Shown piece by piece: positions 52,635-61,337 of a DNA stretch of 64,000 nt (position 1 is the stretch's first letter; the number at the start of each line of letters is the position of its first letter). The notes under the pieces were generated by a model. The model was not told the origin of the DNA. It was given only the letters and a program-made list of their open reading frames with translations, and ran no database searches. Source of the DNA: Kocuria soli (GTDB taxonomy: Bacteria; Actinomycetota; Actinomycetes; Actinomycetales; Micrococcaceae); NCBI RefSeq assembly GCF_003797835.1, contig NZ_RKMF01000009.1:106731-170730 (forward strand), given 5' to 3'. A program made the translations under genes and the position numbers.

Positions 52635-53609
52635 TCAGCCGCCCAGGACTCGGGAGCGGTAGGCCGACGGCGACTCCCCGTACTCGGTCTTGAGCGCCTT
52701 GGACACGTAGGAGGGGTCGAACAGCCCGTACCGGGAGCTGATGGTGTGCACGGATTCGTGCGCAAGCAGCGGGTCTGCCAGGTCCTGGCGGATGCGTTCG
52801 AGCCGCCGCGCGCGGATGTAGGCGGACACGGTCTGCTCCCCTTGAGAGAACCGGCTGTGCAGCTGCCGCACGGACACGTAGAGCGCGCCGGCGATCCGCG
52901 AGGGTGAGAGTTCGGGGTCGTGCAGGTTGTCCTCGACGTAGGCCTCGGCCTGTTGCAGCAGGATGTTCTCCGTGGTGTCCCGCCCGGAGGCGTGGGCCTC
53001 AGCCGAAAGCACCGTGACCAGCATGTCCAGCGCGGAGCGCACCAGGCTCATGGCGTGGGCACCTTCCAGCAGGTCGATGTTGGCGGCCAGTTGTTCGAAC
53101 AGCGGGACGGCCACGCGCCCCAGGCCCTCGTTGCGGCTCACGCGCGTGGCCGTGACCTGCCCGATCTGTTCGGGACTCATGTGCACCACGTTCTGCGGGA
53201 ACAACACCACCAAACTGTGCTGCGGACCCGGATAGGACAGCTCGTAGGGCCGCTGGGTCACGTACAGGGCAAGGTCCCCGGGTTCGAGCAGGCACGTACG
53301 GCCGTCCTGGACCAGCTTGGCCGCCCCGGAGATCTGCAGGCTCAGTTTGCAGTAGGCGCCGGTGGTCGCGGCGGCCAGCTCCTGGTCACGCAGCACGGTG
53401 TGGGCGTCCGTGTGCATGTCGAAAAGGTGTACGTCCTCCAGGCTCGCGGACCGCAACGACGCGCGGAACGCCGCCTCGTCCGGGGCGCTCAGCAGTAACC
53501 GCCCGATGGCTTGTGTGATTGCTTCGCGCCATTCGGGCATGGTCATGGCCGAGTCCCGTGGCGGCGCATCTGGACCGGACGGCGGCACCTGTGGATCGTT
53601 GGATGTCAT
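52635..53609 (-). CDS. AraC-family regulator (FeaR-like)
   Basis: 324 residues from the ATG at 53609 with GGGAGA upstream. The N-terminal part is an AraC-binding-like domain (LSLQISGAAKLVQDGRTCLLEPGDLALYVTQRPYELSYPG), as in FeaR and similar activators. The double helix-turn-helix is in residues 225-320 (LSPSRIAGALYVSVRQLHSRFSQGEQTVSAYIRARRLERIRQDL, HTISSRYGLFDPSYVSKALKTEYGESPSAYR). In E. coli FeaR activates amine oxidase and phenylacetaldehyde dehydrogenase genes. Here the two matching genes flank it. Confidence 0.9.
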   Translation of the reverse strand: MTSNDPQVPPSGPDAPPRDSAMTMPEWREAITQAIGRLLLSAPDEAAFRASLRSASLEDVHLFDMHTDAHTVLRDQELAAATTGAYCKLSLQISGAAKLVQDGRTCLLEPGDLALYVTQRPYELSYPGPQHSLVVLFPQNVVHMSPEQIGQVTATRVSRNEGLGRVAVPLFEQLAANIDLLEGAHAMSLVRSALDMLVTVLSAEAHASGRDTTENILLQQAEAYVEDNLHDPELSPSRIAGALYVSVRQLHSRFSQGEQTVSAYIRARRLERIRQDLADPLLAHESVHTISSRYGLFDPSYVSKALKTEYGESPSAYRSRVLGG

Positions 53610-53801
53610 GTGTCTGCTCTCCCTGATGCGAAGCTACCACCCTGTGATGTGAGGCACACTCGTGACCAACAAGCCTGCGCTCCTGGGCAACCGGTCCGCA
53701 CGCAGGGCCACGGACCATGGACCCAGGAACACCTCCCTCCGCCGGGTCCACCGGATGAACCGGGAACCACTGCGGCAGGCCCATCACGTCAAGGAGATCT
53801 C

Positions 53802-55217
53802 GTGAGCACTTCGACCAGCACGTACCAGGAACTGCTCTCCGCCGTCGTCGCGGAGAACGGGCGCCCGGTCCATGACCCGGCCACGGACGAACTCATCGGC
53901 ACCGCACCCGTGCAGGACGTCGCACGGCTCGATGAGCTCGTGGCCGCCGCCCGCGCCGCGCAGCCCGCCTGGGGTGCCAAGTCCCACGCAGAGCGCAGCG
54001 AGGCGCTCATGAAGGCCGCTGACGCGATCGAGGCCAACGCCGAGCCCCTGGCCACACTGCTCTCCCGCGAACAGGGCAAGCCGCTCAACGGTCCCAACGC
54101 GCGGTTCGAGGTGGGCGCGTGCGCCGCGTGGTTGCGCGCCACCGCGTCCTTCGAGCTCGAGGAACAGACCCTGGTCGACGACGGCGAAACCCACGCGGTC
54201 CTCAACTACCGCCCCGTCGGTGTGGTCGGGGCAATCGGCCCCTGGAACTGGCCCATGATGATCACCGTGTGGCAGATCGCCCCGGCCCTGCGGATGGGCA
54301 ACACCGTGGTGGTCAAGCCCTCCGAGTACACGACGCTCAGCGTGCTGGCTCTGTGCCACGTGCTCAACTCCGCGCTTCCGGAAGGCGTGCTGTCCGTGAT
54401 CGCGGGCGAACGCGAGGTGGGGGCCGCAGTGTCCACCCACGAGGGCATCGACAAGATCATGTTCACCGGCTCCACCGCCACCGGCTCCAAGATCATCGAG
54501 GCCTCCGCGAACAACATCACCCGCCTGACACTGGAACTCGGTGGCAACGACGCCGGGATCGTCCTGGACGACGTGGACCCGGCCGCGATCGCCGAAGGCC
54601 TGTTCTGGGGCGCGTTCATCAACACGGGTCAGACCTGCGCGGCCCTCAAGCGGCTCTACGTCCCGGATGCCATCTACGACGACGTGTGTGCGGCCCTCGT
54701 GGAGTTCGCGGGCAAGATGCCCATGGGCGTGGGCCTGGAGGAGGACAACGTGCTGGGCCCGCTGCAGAATGCCGCACAGTTCAAGATCGTGGACGACCTG
54801 GTGGAGGCCGCCAAGGCCTCCGGCGCACGCGTTCTGATGGGCGGCGAACCGGACCGTGACGCGCCCGGCAACTTCTACCCGACCACCCTGGTGGCCGACA
54901 TCTCCCCCGATGCCGAGTTGGTGGTCAAGGAGCAGTTCGGCCCCGCCCTGCCGATCATCCGCTACACGGATCTGGAGGACGCGATCGCCCAGGCCAACGC
55001 GCTGGACGTGGGGCTAGGCGCGTCCGTGTGGTCGGCCGACCGTGACCGTGCCAAGGAGGTTGCCGCTCGCATCCAGGCCGGCACCGTGTGGATCAACTCC
55101 CACGGCGGCGTGGACCCCCGCATCCCGTTCGGTGGCGTCAAGCGCTCCGGCTACGGCGTGGAGTTCGGTGTGGAGGGCTTGAAGCACCTGGGCGTCCCGC
55201 AGGTCATCAACGGATGA
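53802..55217 (+). CDS. aldehyde dehydrogenase (likely arylacetaldehyde dehydrogenase)
   Basis: 471 residues from the GTG at 53802 with AAGGAGA upstream; the frame is open for 97 more codons but without a ribosome site. Motifs: GPWNWPMMITVWQIAPALRMGNTVVVKPSEYT, FTGSTATGSKIIE, LELGGNDAGIVLDDVDP, the nucleophile in NTGQTCAALKRLYV and KEQFGPALPIIRY. It would oxidise the aldehyde made by the amine oxidase to hydroxyphenylacetate. It diverges from the FeaR-like gene across 192 bases. Confidence 0.9.
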   Translation: MSTSTSTYQELLSAVVAENGRPVHDPATDELIGTAPVQDVARLDELVAAARAAQPAWGAKSHAERSEALMKAADAIEANAEPLATLLSREQGKPLNGPNARFEVGACAAWLRATASFELEEQTLVDDGETHAVLNYRPVGVVGAIGPWNWPMMITVWQIAPALRMGNTVVVKPSEYTTLSVLALCHVLNSALPEGVLSVIAGEREVGAAVSTHEGIDKIMFTGSTATGSKIIEASANNITRLTLELGGNDAGIVLDDVDPAAIAEGLFWGAFINTGQTCAALKRLYVPDAIYDDVCAALVEFAGKMPMGVGLEEDNVLGPLQNAAQFKIVDDLVEAAKASGARVLMGGEPDRDAPGNFYPTTLVADISPDAELVVKEQFGPALPIIRYTDLEDAIAQANALDVGLGASVWSADRDRAKEVAARIQAGTVWINSHGGVDPRIPFGGVKRSGYGVEFGVEGLKHLGVPQVING

Positions 55218-55235
55218 CCCTCCCGCCCTCTTTCC

Positions 55236-55300
55236 CGCCGAACCCTCCCGAAACTCGCCCATCATGCGTTGATGGACGAGTTTCGCGAGGGTTCGGCGGT
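55236..55300. repeat. long hairpin repeat, copy D
   Basis: Arms 55236-55258 and 55278-55300, 23 bases with one mismatch. The loop adds an inner CCATCA/TGATGG stem. It sits between the convergent aldehyde dehydrogenase gene and the last pilus gene, 18 bases after the first and 2 bases before the end of the second. Confidence 0.9.
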
Positions 55301-55302
55301 GT

Positions 55303-55770
55303 TCACTGTTCGAATTCGGCTCGGGCGTCGCCGGTTGCCGTGATGGGCACCCCGCCCGGAATGATCCAGGCCACCACCGGCGGATGGGCCACGGCGTCCA
55401 GGGTCACCTGCGCGGTGCGCCCGTCAGGAGTCCCCGTGCCGGCCCCCACGGACAGACTGTCGACGTCGAACTCGGCGCCCACCTCCGTGAGGTACGACGA
55501 TGCAGCTCCGGACACGCTCGAATCCGTGAGTTCCGCTGCGGGTCGGCCGCTGCCGTCATCCGGGATGTCCAACCCACGGAAACTGTCGGCGGCAGCCAGG
55601 GCCGCGTTGTCGGCGTGCGCCTGCAGCTTTCGCTCCGCGAGGTAGATCGACGTCACCGCCATGACCACGATCAGCGCCAGCAGGCAGATCAGCATCATTC
55701 CGACGATCAAGATGGAGATCTGGCCGTCGTCGCTATCGTCATCGGGTCCCTGGCCCATGGGCCGCCTCAT
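55303..55770 (-). CDS. TadG-like pilus-assembly protein
   Basis: 155 residues from the ATG at 55770, which overlaps the stop of the upstream gene (ATGA). DDGQISILIVGMMLICLLALIVVMAVTSIYLAERKLQAHADNAALAAADSFRGL is the single membrane helix plus the conserved Tad-like LQ-x-AD-AALAAA segment of TadG proteins. The rest is a small extracytoplasmic domain. It is the last gene of the Tad operon. Confidence 0.8.
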   Translation of the reverse strand: MRRPMGQGPDDDSDDGQISILIVGMMLICLLALIVVMAVTSIYLAERKLQAHADNAALAAADSFRGLDIPDDGSGRPAAELTDSSVSGAASSYLTEVGAEFDVDSLSVGAGTGTPDGRTAQVTLDAVAHPPVVAWIIPGGVPITATGDARAEFEQ

Positions 55771-56246
55771 GCGTACCGCCCCACGACGACGGTCGAACTG
55801 TGCTCCATCCGCGCCACTCGATAGGTGCCCAGCAGGGGAATACGCGGCAGGTCCACCGTGGTCACCGCGGTCACGGTGGCCACGGCACCCGGTTCGTTGC
55901 AGGTCCCGTCCGAACAACTGATCTGGATCTCGATCTCGCCGGGTGCCAGTCCCTGGTCCGTCGCGGGCAGGCGTGCGGCGGATTCGACCACCCCGAGATC
56001 CAGGTCCTCGGCCGGTACGTTGGCAATGACCTGCGAGCCCTGCTGCGCAGCGGCCACTGCGGCGAAGGACGCCGCCTGCGCCTGCGCGAGAACGGCCACG
56101 AAGATTACGATCGGCACCAGCAGGATCACCGACAGCACGGAGAACTCAACCAGTGCCGAGCCGGTGTCCGGATCCGTCGCCGTCGGGACGCGGTCCTGTA
56201 ATGATCCGGTGGTGCGTTCACGGCTCTCAGCTCGTGTCAATCGCAT
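55767..56246 (-). CDS. TadE-like pseudopilin
   Basis: 159 residues from the ATG at 56246, inside the end of the upstream gene (20-base overlap). DTGSALVEFSVLSVILLVPIVIFVAVLAQAQAASFAAVAAAQQGSQVIAN has the TadE signature: G-S-A-x-V-E-F, one membrane helix, then small residues. The outside domain has a likely disulfide (CSDGTC). These minor pilins depend on the Tad secretion machine. Confidence 0.8.
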   Translation of the reverse strand: MRLTRAESRERTTGSLQDRVPTATDPDTGSALVEFSVLSVILLVPIVIFVAVLAQAQAASFAAVAAAQQGSQVIANVPAEDLDLGVVESAARLPATDQGLAPGEIEIQISCSDGTCNEPGAVATVTAVTTVDLPRIPLLGTYRVARMEHSSTVVVGRYA

Positions 56247-56634
56247 GCCCCGTGACCTCCAATGTGCCGGGAGGCCCAAATGGCCCCACGATGGGCAGTG
56301 GCGCCACCACGGTGACCTCCAACGTGGGCACTCCGTCGATCGTGGCGGCATCGGCGCGCACGTTGCCGGCGAACCCGGGGCCAACTGTTTGCGTGATGAG
56401 GTCATTCGTCCGCCCCACTGCATCGGAGGGTCCCCGGTCCGCGAGTGTCCCGTACCGCGCGCCGTGGGAGGCTGCATCGATCAGGACATTGCGGACGTGC
56501 AGCGCAAAAATCACCTGCAGGGTGACCGCGAAGAGGACTGCGGTGACTCCGGCGACCATCGCCCATTCGGCGACCACCGAGCCAGAGTCCTTGTCGGACG
56601 AGCGGGTGTCCCGTGGCTCGCGCCCTGAAATCAC
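56227..56634 (-). CDS. TadE-family minor pilin
   Basis: 135 residues from the GTG at 56634, overlapping the upstream stop (GTGA). DSGSVVAEWAMVAGVTAVLFAVTLQVIFALHVRNVLIDAASHGARYGTLADRG is the TadE motif: G-S-x-x-A-E-W/F and a single helix followed by A-x-x-G-A-R-Y. The remaining 60 residues form a small exported domain. It is the first of three similar proteins in a row. Confidence 0.82.
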   Translation of the reverse strand: MISGREPRDTRSSDKDSGSVVAEWAMVAGVTAVLFAVTLQVIFALHVRNVLIDAASHGARYGTLADRGPSDAVGRTNDLITQTVGPGFAGNVRADAATIDGVPTLEVTVVAPLPIVGPFGPPGTLEVTGHAIDTS

Positions 56635-56828
56635 TGCCCCGTGACGCGCGCAATCGCGTCATTGAACAGGCCTTCGAGTGCCGGTTGGGCGATCAGGAGC
56701 AGGCCCGCCACCAGGACCGCGCTCATGAGGGTCAGCATGACCCACCCGGGCACGTCTCCCCGATCGGCGTGATCGCCGGCAGTCAGGATGGCGTCCTCCG
56801 AGGGGTTCTCGACGGGGTTCGTGTTCAT
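56631..56828 (-). CDS. small Flp-like/DUF4244-like membrane protein
   Basis: 65 residues from the ATG at 56828 with GAGAGGA upstream. An acidic start (NPVENPSEDAILTAGDHADRGDV) leads to one hydrophobic helix (WVMLTLMSAVLVAGLLLIAQPAL) and a short tail. It occupies the place of the Flp pilin in Tad operons, but it lacks the G-x-x-x-E-Y cleavage motif expected of a Flp substrate. The assignment is by position and shape. Confidence 0.65.
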   Translation of the reverse strand: MNTNPVENPSEDAILTAGDHADRGDVPGWVMLTLMSAVLVAGLLLIAQPALEGLFNDAIARVTGQ

Positions 56829-56979
56829 GGCGTTTTCCTCTCGGGTTGACCGGTCGATCCGGTCGTGGGTTCCGACGGCGAGGTGATCGACGTCGTTGGT
56901 CGGTTTACTGGTCTTGGGACGAGGTCATTGCCGTCCACCGCGCCGTGGAGCAAGGGGTGGTCCCGTGAACGTGCGCCGG

Positions 56980-57921
56980 TCACAGTTCCAGCCTCAGAAC
57001 AGCGATGCCCGGGAACACTGCGAAGAGCACGGACAACGGGAGCACCAGGAACACGAGCGGCACCATCATGGCGATCTCCTTGCGACCGGCGATCTCCATC
57101 AGGTCGCGTTTGTCCTCGTCACGTACGTCCTGGGCCTGGGCTCGCAAGACCTCGGCCAGAGGGGTTCCTCTTTCCAGGGCGACGACGATCCCGTCGACGA
57201 ATCGTGAGACGTGTGAGACGCCCACCCGGTCCGAGAACTCCTGAAGGGCCTGCACCAGGGGGACGCCGGACTTGGTCCGGACCAGGACCGCCCGGAACTG
57301 CTCCGCGAGGACGCCGTCGGCAACACGCCCGACGCGTTCCAGCGCGCCGAGGGTGGACTCGCCCGCACCGACCGACAGCGCAAGGATCTCGGCCACGGCG
57401 GGGAACTCCGCGAGCATCCTTGCCTCGCGGGACGCGATGCGTTGGTTGAGCCACCAGCCCCTCCACCAGGCACCGGCAAAGGCCCCACCGGCGGCCACGA
57501 CTGCCACGGCCGCGATGGGCGCGCCAAACCGCAGGACGGCCGCCACACCCCAGACGAGTCCGAGGACCGTTCCGGCCAGAACGGCCAACACCTGCTCGGC
57601 GCGGTAATCGGAAACGGTACGCTGAGCGCCTTCCCGCTCGAGTTTCCCGCGCAGCTGACGCAGGGAGTCCCCGGAACTCCACCTCTCCCAGGCACCCGTG
57701 AGCGGGGCAATCAGGTGTCCGGCGATGCCCAACGCACCGCGGTCACGCCTGGCCCGCAATTGCTCTGCATGGCGAACCGTGGCATCCGACGCCCGCATCT
57801 GCGCCAGGACCCGCCGCGTGAGCTTGCGACCTTCCTCGGAAGGTGCCGGCATCAGAATCAGCCAGAGGCCCCAGCTCAGAACGATTCCCAGGACAAGCGG
57901 GATGACCAGGGGCAGGTTCAT
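56980..57921 (-). CDS. tadC: Tad secretion inner-membrane protein TadC
   Basis: 313 residues. The GspF/TadC domain is clear: LRGKLEREGAQRTVSDYRAEQVLAVLAG, MLAEFPAVAEILALSVGAGESTLGALERV, VPLVQALQEFSDRVGVSHVSRFVDGIVVALERGTPLAEVLRAQAQDVRDEDKRDLMEIAGRKEIAMMVPLVF. Several membrane helices flank it. It pairs with TadB and TadA in pilus export. The ATG overlaps the tadB stop. Confidence 0.88.
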   Translation of the reverse strand: MNLPLVIPLVLGIVLSWGLWLILMPAPSEEGRKLTRRVLAQMRASDATVRHAEQLRARRDRGALGIAGHLIAPLTGAWERWSSGDSLRQLRGKLEREGAQRTVSDYRAEQVLAVLAGTVLGLVWGVAAVLRFGAPIAAVAVVAAGGAFAGAWWRGWWLNQRIASREARMLAEFPAVAEILALSVGAGESTLGALERVGRVADGVLAEQFRAVLVRTKSGVPLVQALQEFSDRVGVSHVSRFVDGIVVALERGTPLAEVLRAQAQDVRDEDKRDLMEIAGRKEIAMMVPLVFLVLPLSVLFAVFPGIAVLRLEL

Positions 57922-58778
57922 CGCAGCACCCTTTCCGGTTCGGGGAGTGCGCCCAGCCTCAGCATCAACCGGTAAGCCACGAAGGAAATCGCAAGACCGC
58001 CCAACAGCACGACGGCACCCGCCGGTGAGTCATAGGCCTGGACGGCTGCCGGTTGGCTGGTCATCAGGAGCAGGATCAGCCAGGGGGCAGCAACCGAAAG
58101 GCGTGCCGCGTTGACCGTCCAGGACTGTCGAGCTTCGAGTTCGCTGCGGGTGCGCGAGTTCTCACGCAGGAACTCGGACAGCGTCCCCAGGAGACGGCCG
58201 AGGTCGGTACCGCCCACTTCGCGCGTGACCCGCAAGGATTCCACGATGTTGTCCGCCACGGGATCCGCCAGCTCCGCCTTGAGCGCGTCCAAGGCCGGAA
58301 TGAACTGGCCCGTGGCCCGGTAATCAGCGGCGAATCGGGCAAAGGCCGGTTGAACAGCCGCAGGTCCGCGGTGCTGCAACTGCGCGAGCGCTTCCGGAAG
58401 CGACATGCCGGCCCGGATGGCAGACCGCAGGAGGTCCACGACGTCCGGCCAGACCGTCCGCAGTTGCTTGGCACGACGTCGCATCCGTTGTCCCAACAAG
58501 GCCCACGGAATGAACGCCGCCACGATGGCCGCACAGGACGCAAAGACCACCCCTCCGGTCACCGCGAACACGACGACGGCCGACACCACGGAGCACAGGC
58601 CCGACAACACGACGAGCGAACTCGGCCGAACGTCATGTAGGCCCGCGCGGTCGAGCCGGGTTCGGATCACACCCTCGCGGTGAAGGCGCCGTCGCCGCGC
58701 CTCGGCGGGGCGCTCCCAGAAGGACCACCAGATCAGGAACAACCCGGCACCCAGGCCGAGTCCGAGCAGAAGACCCAT
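57918..58778 (-). CDS. tadB: Tad secretion inner-membrane protein TadB
   Basis: 286 residues with four membrane helices and a cytoplasmic GspF-type domain: LRTVWPDVVDLLRSAIRAGMSLPEALAQLQHRGP, NIVESLRVTREVGGTDLGRLLGTLSEFLRENSRTRSELEARQSWTVNAARL. It forms the pilus-assembly platform. Its ATG shares one base with the tadA stop (TGATG), and its stop overlaps tadC. Confidence 0.88.
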   Translation of the reverse strand: MGLLLGLGLGAGLFLIWWSFWERPAEARRRRLHREGVIRTRLDRAGLHDVRPSSLVVLSGLCSVVSAVVVFAVTGGVVFASCAAIVAAFIPWALLGQRMRRRAKQLRTVWPDVVDLLRSAIRAGMSLPEALAQLQHRGPAAVQPAFARFAADYRATGQFIPALDALKAELADPVADNIVESLRVTREVGGTDLGRLLGTLSEFLRENSRTRSELEARQSWTVNAARLSVAAPWLILLLMTSQPAAVQAYDSPAGAVVLLGGLAISFVAYRLMLRLGALPEPERVLR

Positions 58779-60142
58779 CAGGACCCCCGGTTTCCGCGCG
58801 GCTGGTCATCGGTACCCGTATCGGCGTCCAAGTCGGAGAGCAGACCCTCGACGGGTATTCCGGCCAGCGCGAATTTCTGCGCCGCCGGTACCTCGCCGGC
58901 TACGGCGAGCAGGTCACCGTCGACTCTGCGGAACACGGGGTAGGTCTCGATCACGCCGTTCTCCACCCTGGTGCCGAGGGCCAGGACCTCTTCAACCTCG
59001 CGGTGACCGTCGGGGCGTCGTCGGCAGTGGACCACCAGGTCGAAGCAGGCGGCCACGGTGGGGACCACGAAGTTCGAGGAAATGTTCTCTCCGGCCAGCA
59101 GCGGAAGTGTGCAGATCTTGGTCACGGCATCCCTGGCCGAGTTCGCATGGATGCTGCACATGCCCGGCAAACCGGAGTTCAAGGCGATGAGCATGTCGAG
59201 TGACTCGGCCTCACGGACCTCGCCGACGATCAGTCTGTCCGGGCGCATGCGCAGCGCTTCCTTGACGAGCCTGCGGAGCGCGATCTCGCCGGTCCCCTCG
59301 AGGTTTGCCTGACGGCACTGCATTCCCACGACGTCGCGCAGCGGTACCTGCAGTTCGAAGATCTCCTCCACGGTCACTACCCGCTGGCGAGGGTCGATCT
59401 CCGCACACAGGCAGTTGAGCATGGTGGTCTTGCCGGCCTGAGTGGCACCCGAAACCAGGATGTTCAGACCGGCCCGCACCGCTGTAGCCAGAAACCTGGA
59501 GGCCTGCGGCGACATGGACCCGAGCCCGACGAGTTCGTTCAGGCGCCGCGCGGCGACGATGAACTTCCGGATGTTGACGGACCAGTGCTCTCTGGTGACG
59601 TCGGGGATCACCACGTGGAGTCTCGAGCCGTCAGGCAGCGAGGCATCCACGAACGGCGAACTTAGGTCCAAGCGCCGTCCGGAACGCCGCAGCATCCGCT
59701 CCACCAGACGACGCACCTCGTCGTTCTCGACATGCAACCCCGTCAGCTCGGACTCGCCACCGCGCGCCACGAACACCTGATCAGGACCATTGATCCACAC
59801 TTCTTCGATCGAATCGTCGTCGAGCAACGGTTGGAGGACGCCGAAGCCAGCGACGGCGTCGAGCACCTCACCGCGGGTGACGTCCAGATCCGCAAACGCG
59901 ACGGCCCCCGAGCGTGCCGACGCGTGATCGTATTCCTGAAGGACGTCCTCGATGATCCGGGCCGCTTCGTCTGGACTCTCGACCGGGTCCAGCCCCTGAA
60001 GGCGGACACGTTCGCGCACGCTGTCCAACACCCAGGCCATCGCCTGGCTCTCCGTCGACATCCCGGAGGCCGCAGCGGCAGACATGACGGGGTCCGTCCG
60101 CACCATCTGGCGTCGAATTCCCCGCGGTGCAAGCTGCGCCAT
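58778..60142 (-). CDS. tadA: Tad secretion ATPase TadA (CpaF-like)
   Basis: 454 residues from the ATG at 60142 with GAGGGGG upstream. Walker A is GATQAGKT at 232-239, the Asp box is VTVEEIFELQ, Walker B is RPDRLIVGEVREAESLDML and the His box is GMCSIHANSARDAV. This is the hexameric ATPase that powers Flp/Tad pilus assembly. No TadZ or prepilin peptidase lies upstream, only a 328-base gap. Confidence 0.92.
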   Translation of the reverse strand: MAQLAPRGIRRQMVRTDPVMSAAAASGMSTESQAMAWVLDSVRERVRLQGLDPVESPDEAARIIEDVLQEYDHASARSGAVAFADLDVTRGEVLDAVAGFGVLQPLLDDDSIEEVWINGPDQVFVARGGESELTGLHVENDEVRRLVERMLRRSGRRLDLSSPFVDASLPDGSRLHVVIPDVTREHWSVNIRKFIVAARRLNELVGLGSMSPQASRFLATAVRAGLNILVSGATQAGKTTMLNCLCAEIDPRQRVVTVEEIFELQVPLRDVVGMQCRQANLEGTGEIALRRLVKEALRMRPDRLIVGEVREAESLDMLIALNSGLPGMCSIHANSARDAVTKICTLPLLAGENISSNFVVPTVAACFDLVVHCRRRPDGHREVEEVLALGTRVENGVIETYPVFRRVDGDLLAVAGEVPAAQKFALAGIPVEGLLSDLDADTGTDDQPRGNRGS

Positions 60143-60470
60143 CGCGGCCCCCTCGTGTTCAGCTCTCGCCCCAGGCCGAGAAGGGCCGGGACCACACCCG
60201 CACGATCACCCGGCCCATGTCTTCTGACCTGGGCCGATTCACCGCGTCGGGTGTCGAGATGAATCTAGACGCGATTCACATCACACCGGAACACCCTTGA
60301 GTTCTGCTGTGGAAAACTCTGCTGACCTGGGCAAACAGTCACCATCAGGCTCGACACGCTTCGACGCACCATGCACCCCCATGTAGGTGTGGGCCCACCG
60401 GCGGACAGAGGTCAAGGGGCCTCAAGACCCACACAATCCCGGACACGACGACGGCGCAGGGCGGCGAGAA
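60143..60470. promoter_or_regulatory. gap upstream of the Tad operon
   Basis: 328 bases with no credible gene. It should hold the Tad operon promoter. TAGATT on the minus strand (60267-60262) is the best -10-like hexamer, without a good -35. No repeat of the 38-55 kb family is present. Confidence 0.35.
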
Positions 60471-61148
60471 TCACCCACGCCAGAGCAGCGCCTCGGCCCC
60501 CAGATCAACACCCATGGTGGAACGGATCGTTCGCAGGTGAACCCGCATGGCCTCGGCAGCCGCTGCCGACTGGCCCTCCGTGATGGCCTTGTAGATCGCC
60601 TCGTGCTCCTCGAGCTCCCTGGGGTTCCCCAGATGATCGCGCAGCTGCGGGAGCACGTGCTGGGCGCGCACCATCTCCGCGTAGCAGCGCTGCAAGGAGC
60701 TCAGCAGTCGCGTACTGCGCGCAGAATGTGCGATCTCCAGGTGAAAGGACCGTGCGCGTTCGGTGCGGGCCATGGGGTTCTTTGGCCCTGCCGCCTCCTG
60801 CCTGTCGAGGCACTCCCGCAACCGCCCGATGGTCTCCGCGTCCGCAAAGCGCGCACACTCCGCAGCGGCGTGGGGCTCCAACAACATGCGCAGATCCAGG
60901 ACTTCCGTGAGGTCCTGCTGGGTCATGGGCCGCACCAGGTAGCCCTTCTTGGGCAGCACGGAAACCAGACCTTCGGTGACCAACTGATGCAAGGCCTCGC
61001 GCACGGGAGTCTTGGAGCTGTCGAACCGTTCGGCCAGATCCGATTCGATGACCACCTGCCCCGGGGCCAACTCACCCGTGAGGATCATGGTCCGCAAGCG
61101 CTCGTTGATCGTGGCGGTCAGCGACGACCGCTTTTTCTGCTCAACCAC
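60471..61148 (-). CDS. GntR-family (FCD subgroup) transcriptional regulator
   Basis: 225 residues from a GTG at 61148. The winged helix is INERLRTMILTGELAPGQVVIESDLAERFDSSKTPVREALHQLVTEGLVSVLPKKGYLV. FCD ligand residues are probably RSFHLEIAHSARST and EEHEAIYKAI. No ribosome site precedes the start, but TACAGT lies 6 bases before it on the coding strand, suggesting a leaderless transcript. It is divergent from the transporter/dehydrogenase pair and likely controls it. Confidence 0.88.
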   Translation of the reverse strand: MVEQKKRSSLTATINERLRTMILTGELAPGQVVIESDLAERFDSSKTPVREALHQLVTEGLVSVLPKKGYLVRPMTQQDLTEVLDLRMLLEPHAAAECARFADAETIGRLRECLDRQEAAGPKNPMARTERARSFHLEIAHSARSTRLLSSLQRCYAEMVRAQHVLPQLRDHLGNPRELEEHEAIYKAITEGQSAAAAEAMRVHLRTIRSTMGVDLGAEALLWRG

Positions 61149-61150
61149 TT

Positions 61151-61164
61151 GTGAACTGTATCAC
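61151..61164. promoter_or_regulatory. operator-like palindrome at the GntR start
   Basis: GTGAACTGTATCAC is an inverted repeat (GTGA-N6-TCAC) directly before the GntR gene and overlapping its -10-like TACAGT. Autoregulation by the encoded regulator is the simplest reading. Confidence 0.5.
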
Positions 61165-61337
61165 ACTCGGTTAGAAATATATTTCATGGCCCCAGATGCG
61201 CAGCACCCCCGCAGCACGACGAACACCCGCCTCCGAATCACACGACACTCGACCCCACCGGCAAGGGCGACGACGGCGCCGTCGCAGCTTCAAACTCCGC
61301 ACCGACCACTCACCCGGATGACAGTGTCGAGAACAGC

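Noticed and set aside
53511..53801. 97-codon extension of the aldehyde dehydrogenase
   Set aside because: It overlaps the divergent FeaR-like gene and promoter gap; AAGGAGA marks GTG 53802.
38215..55300. CRISPR array
   Set aside because: Copies are kilobases apart and are inverted repeats, not regularly spaced direct repeats; no cas genes.
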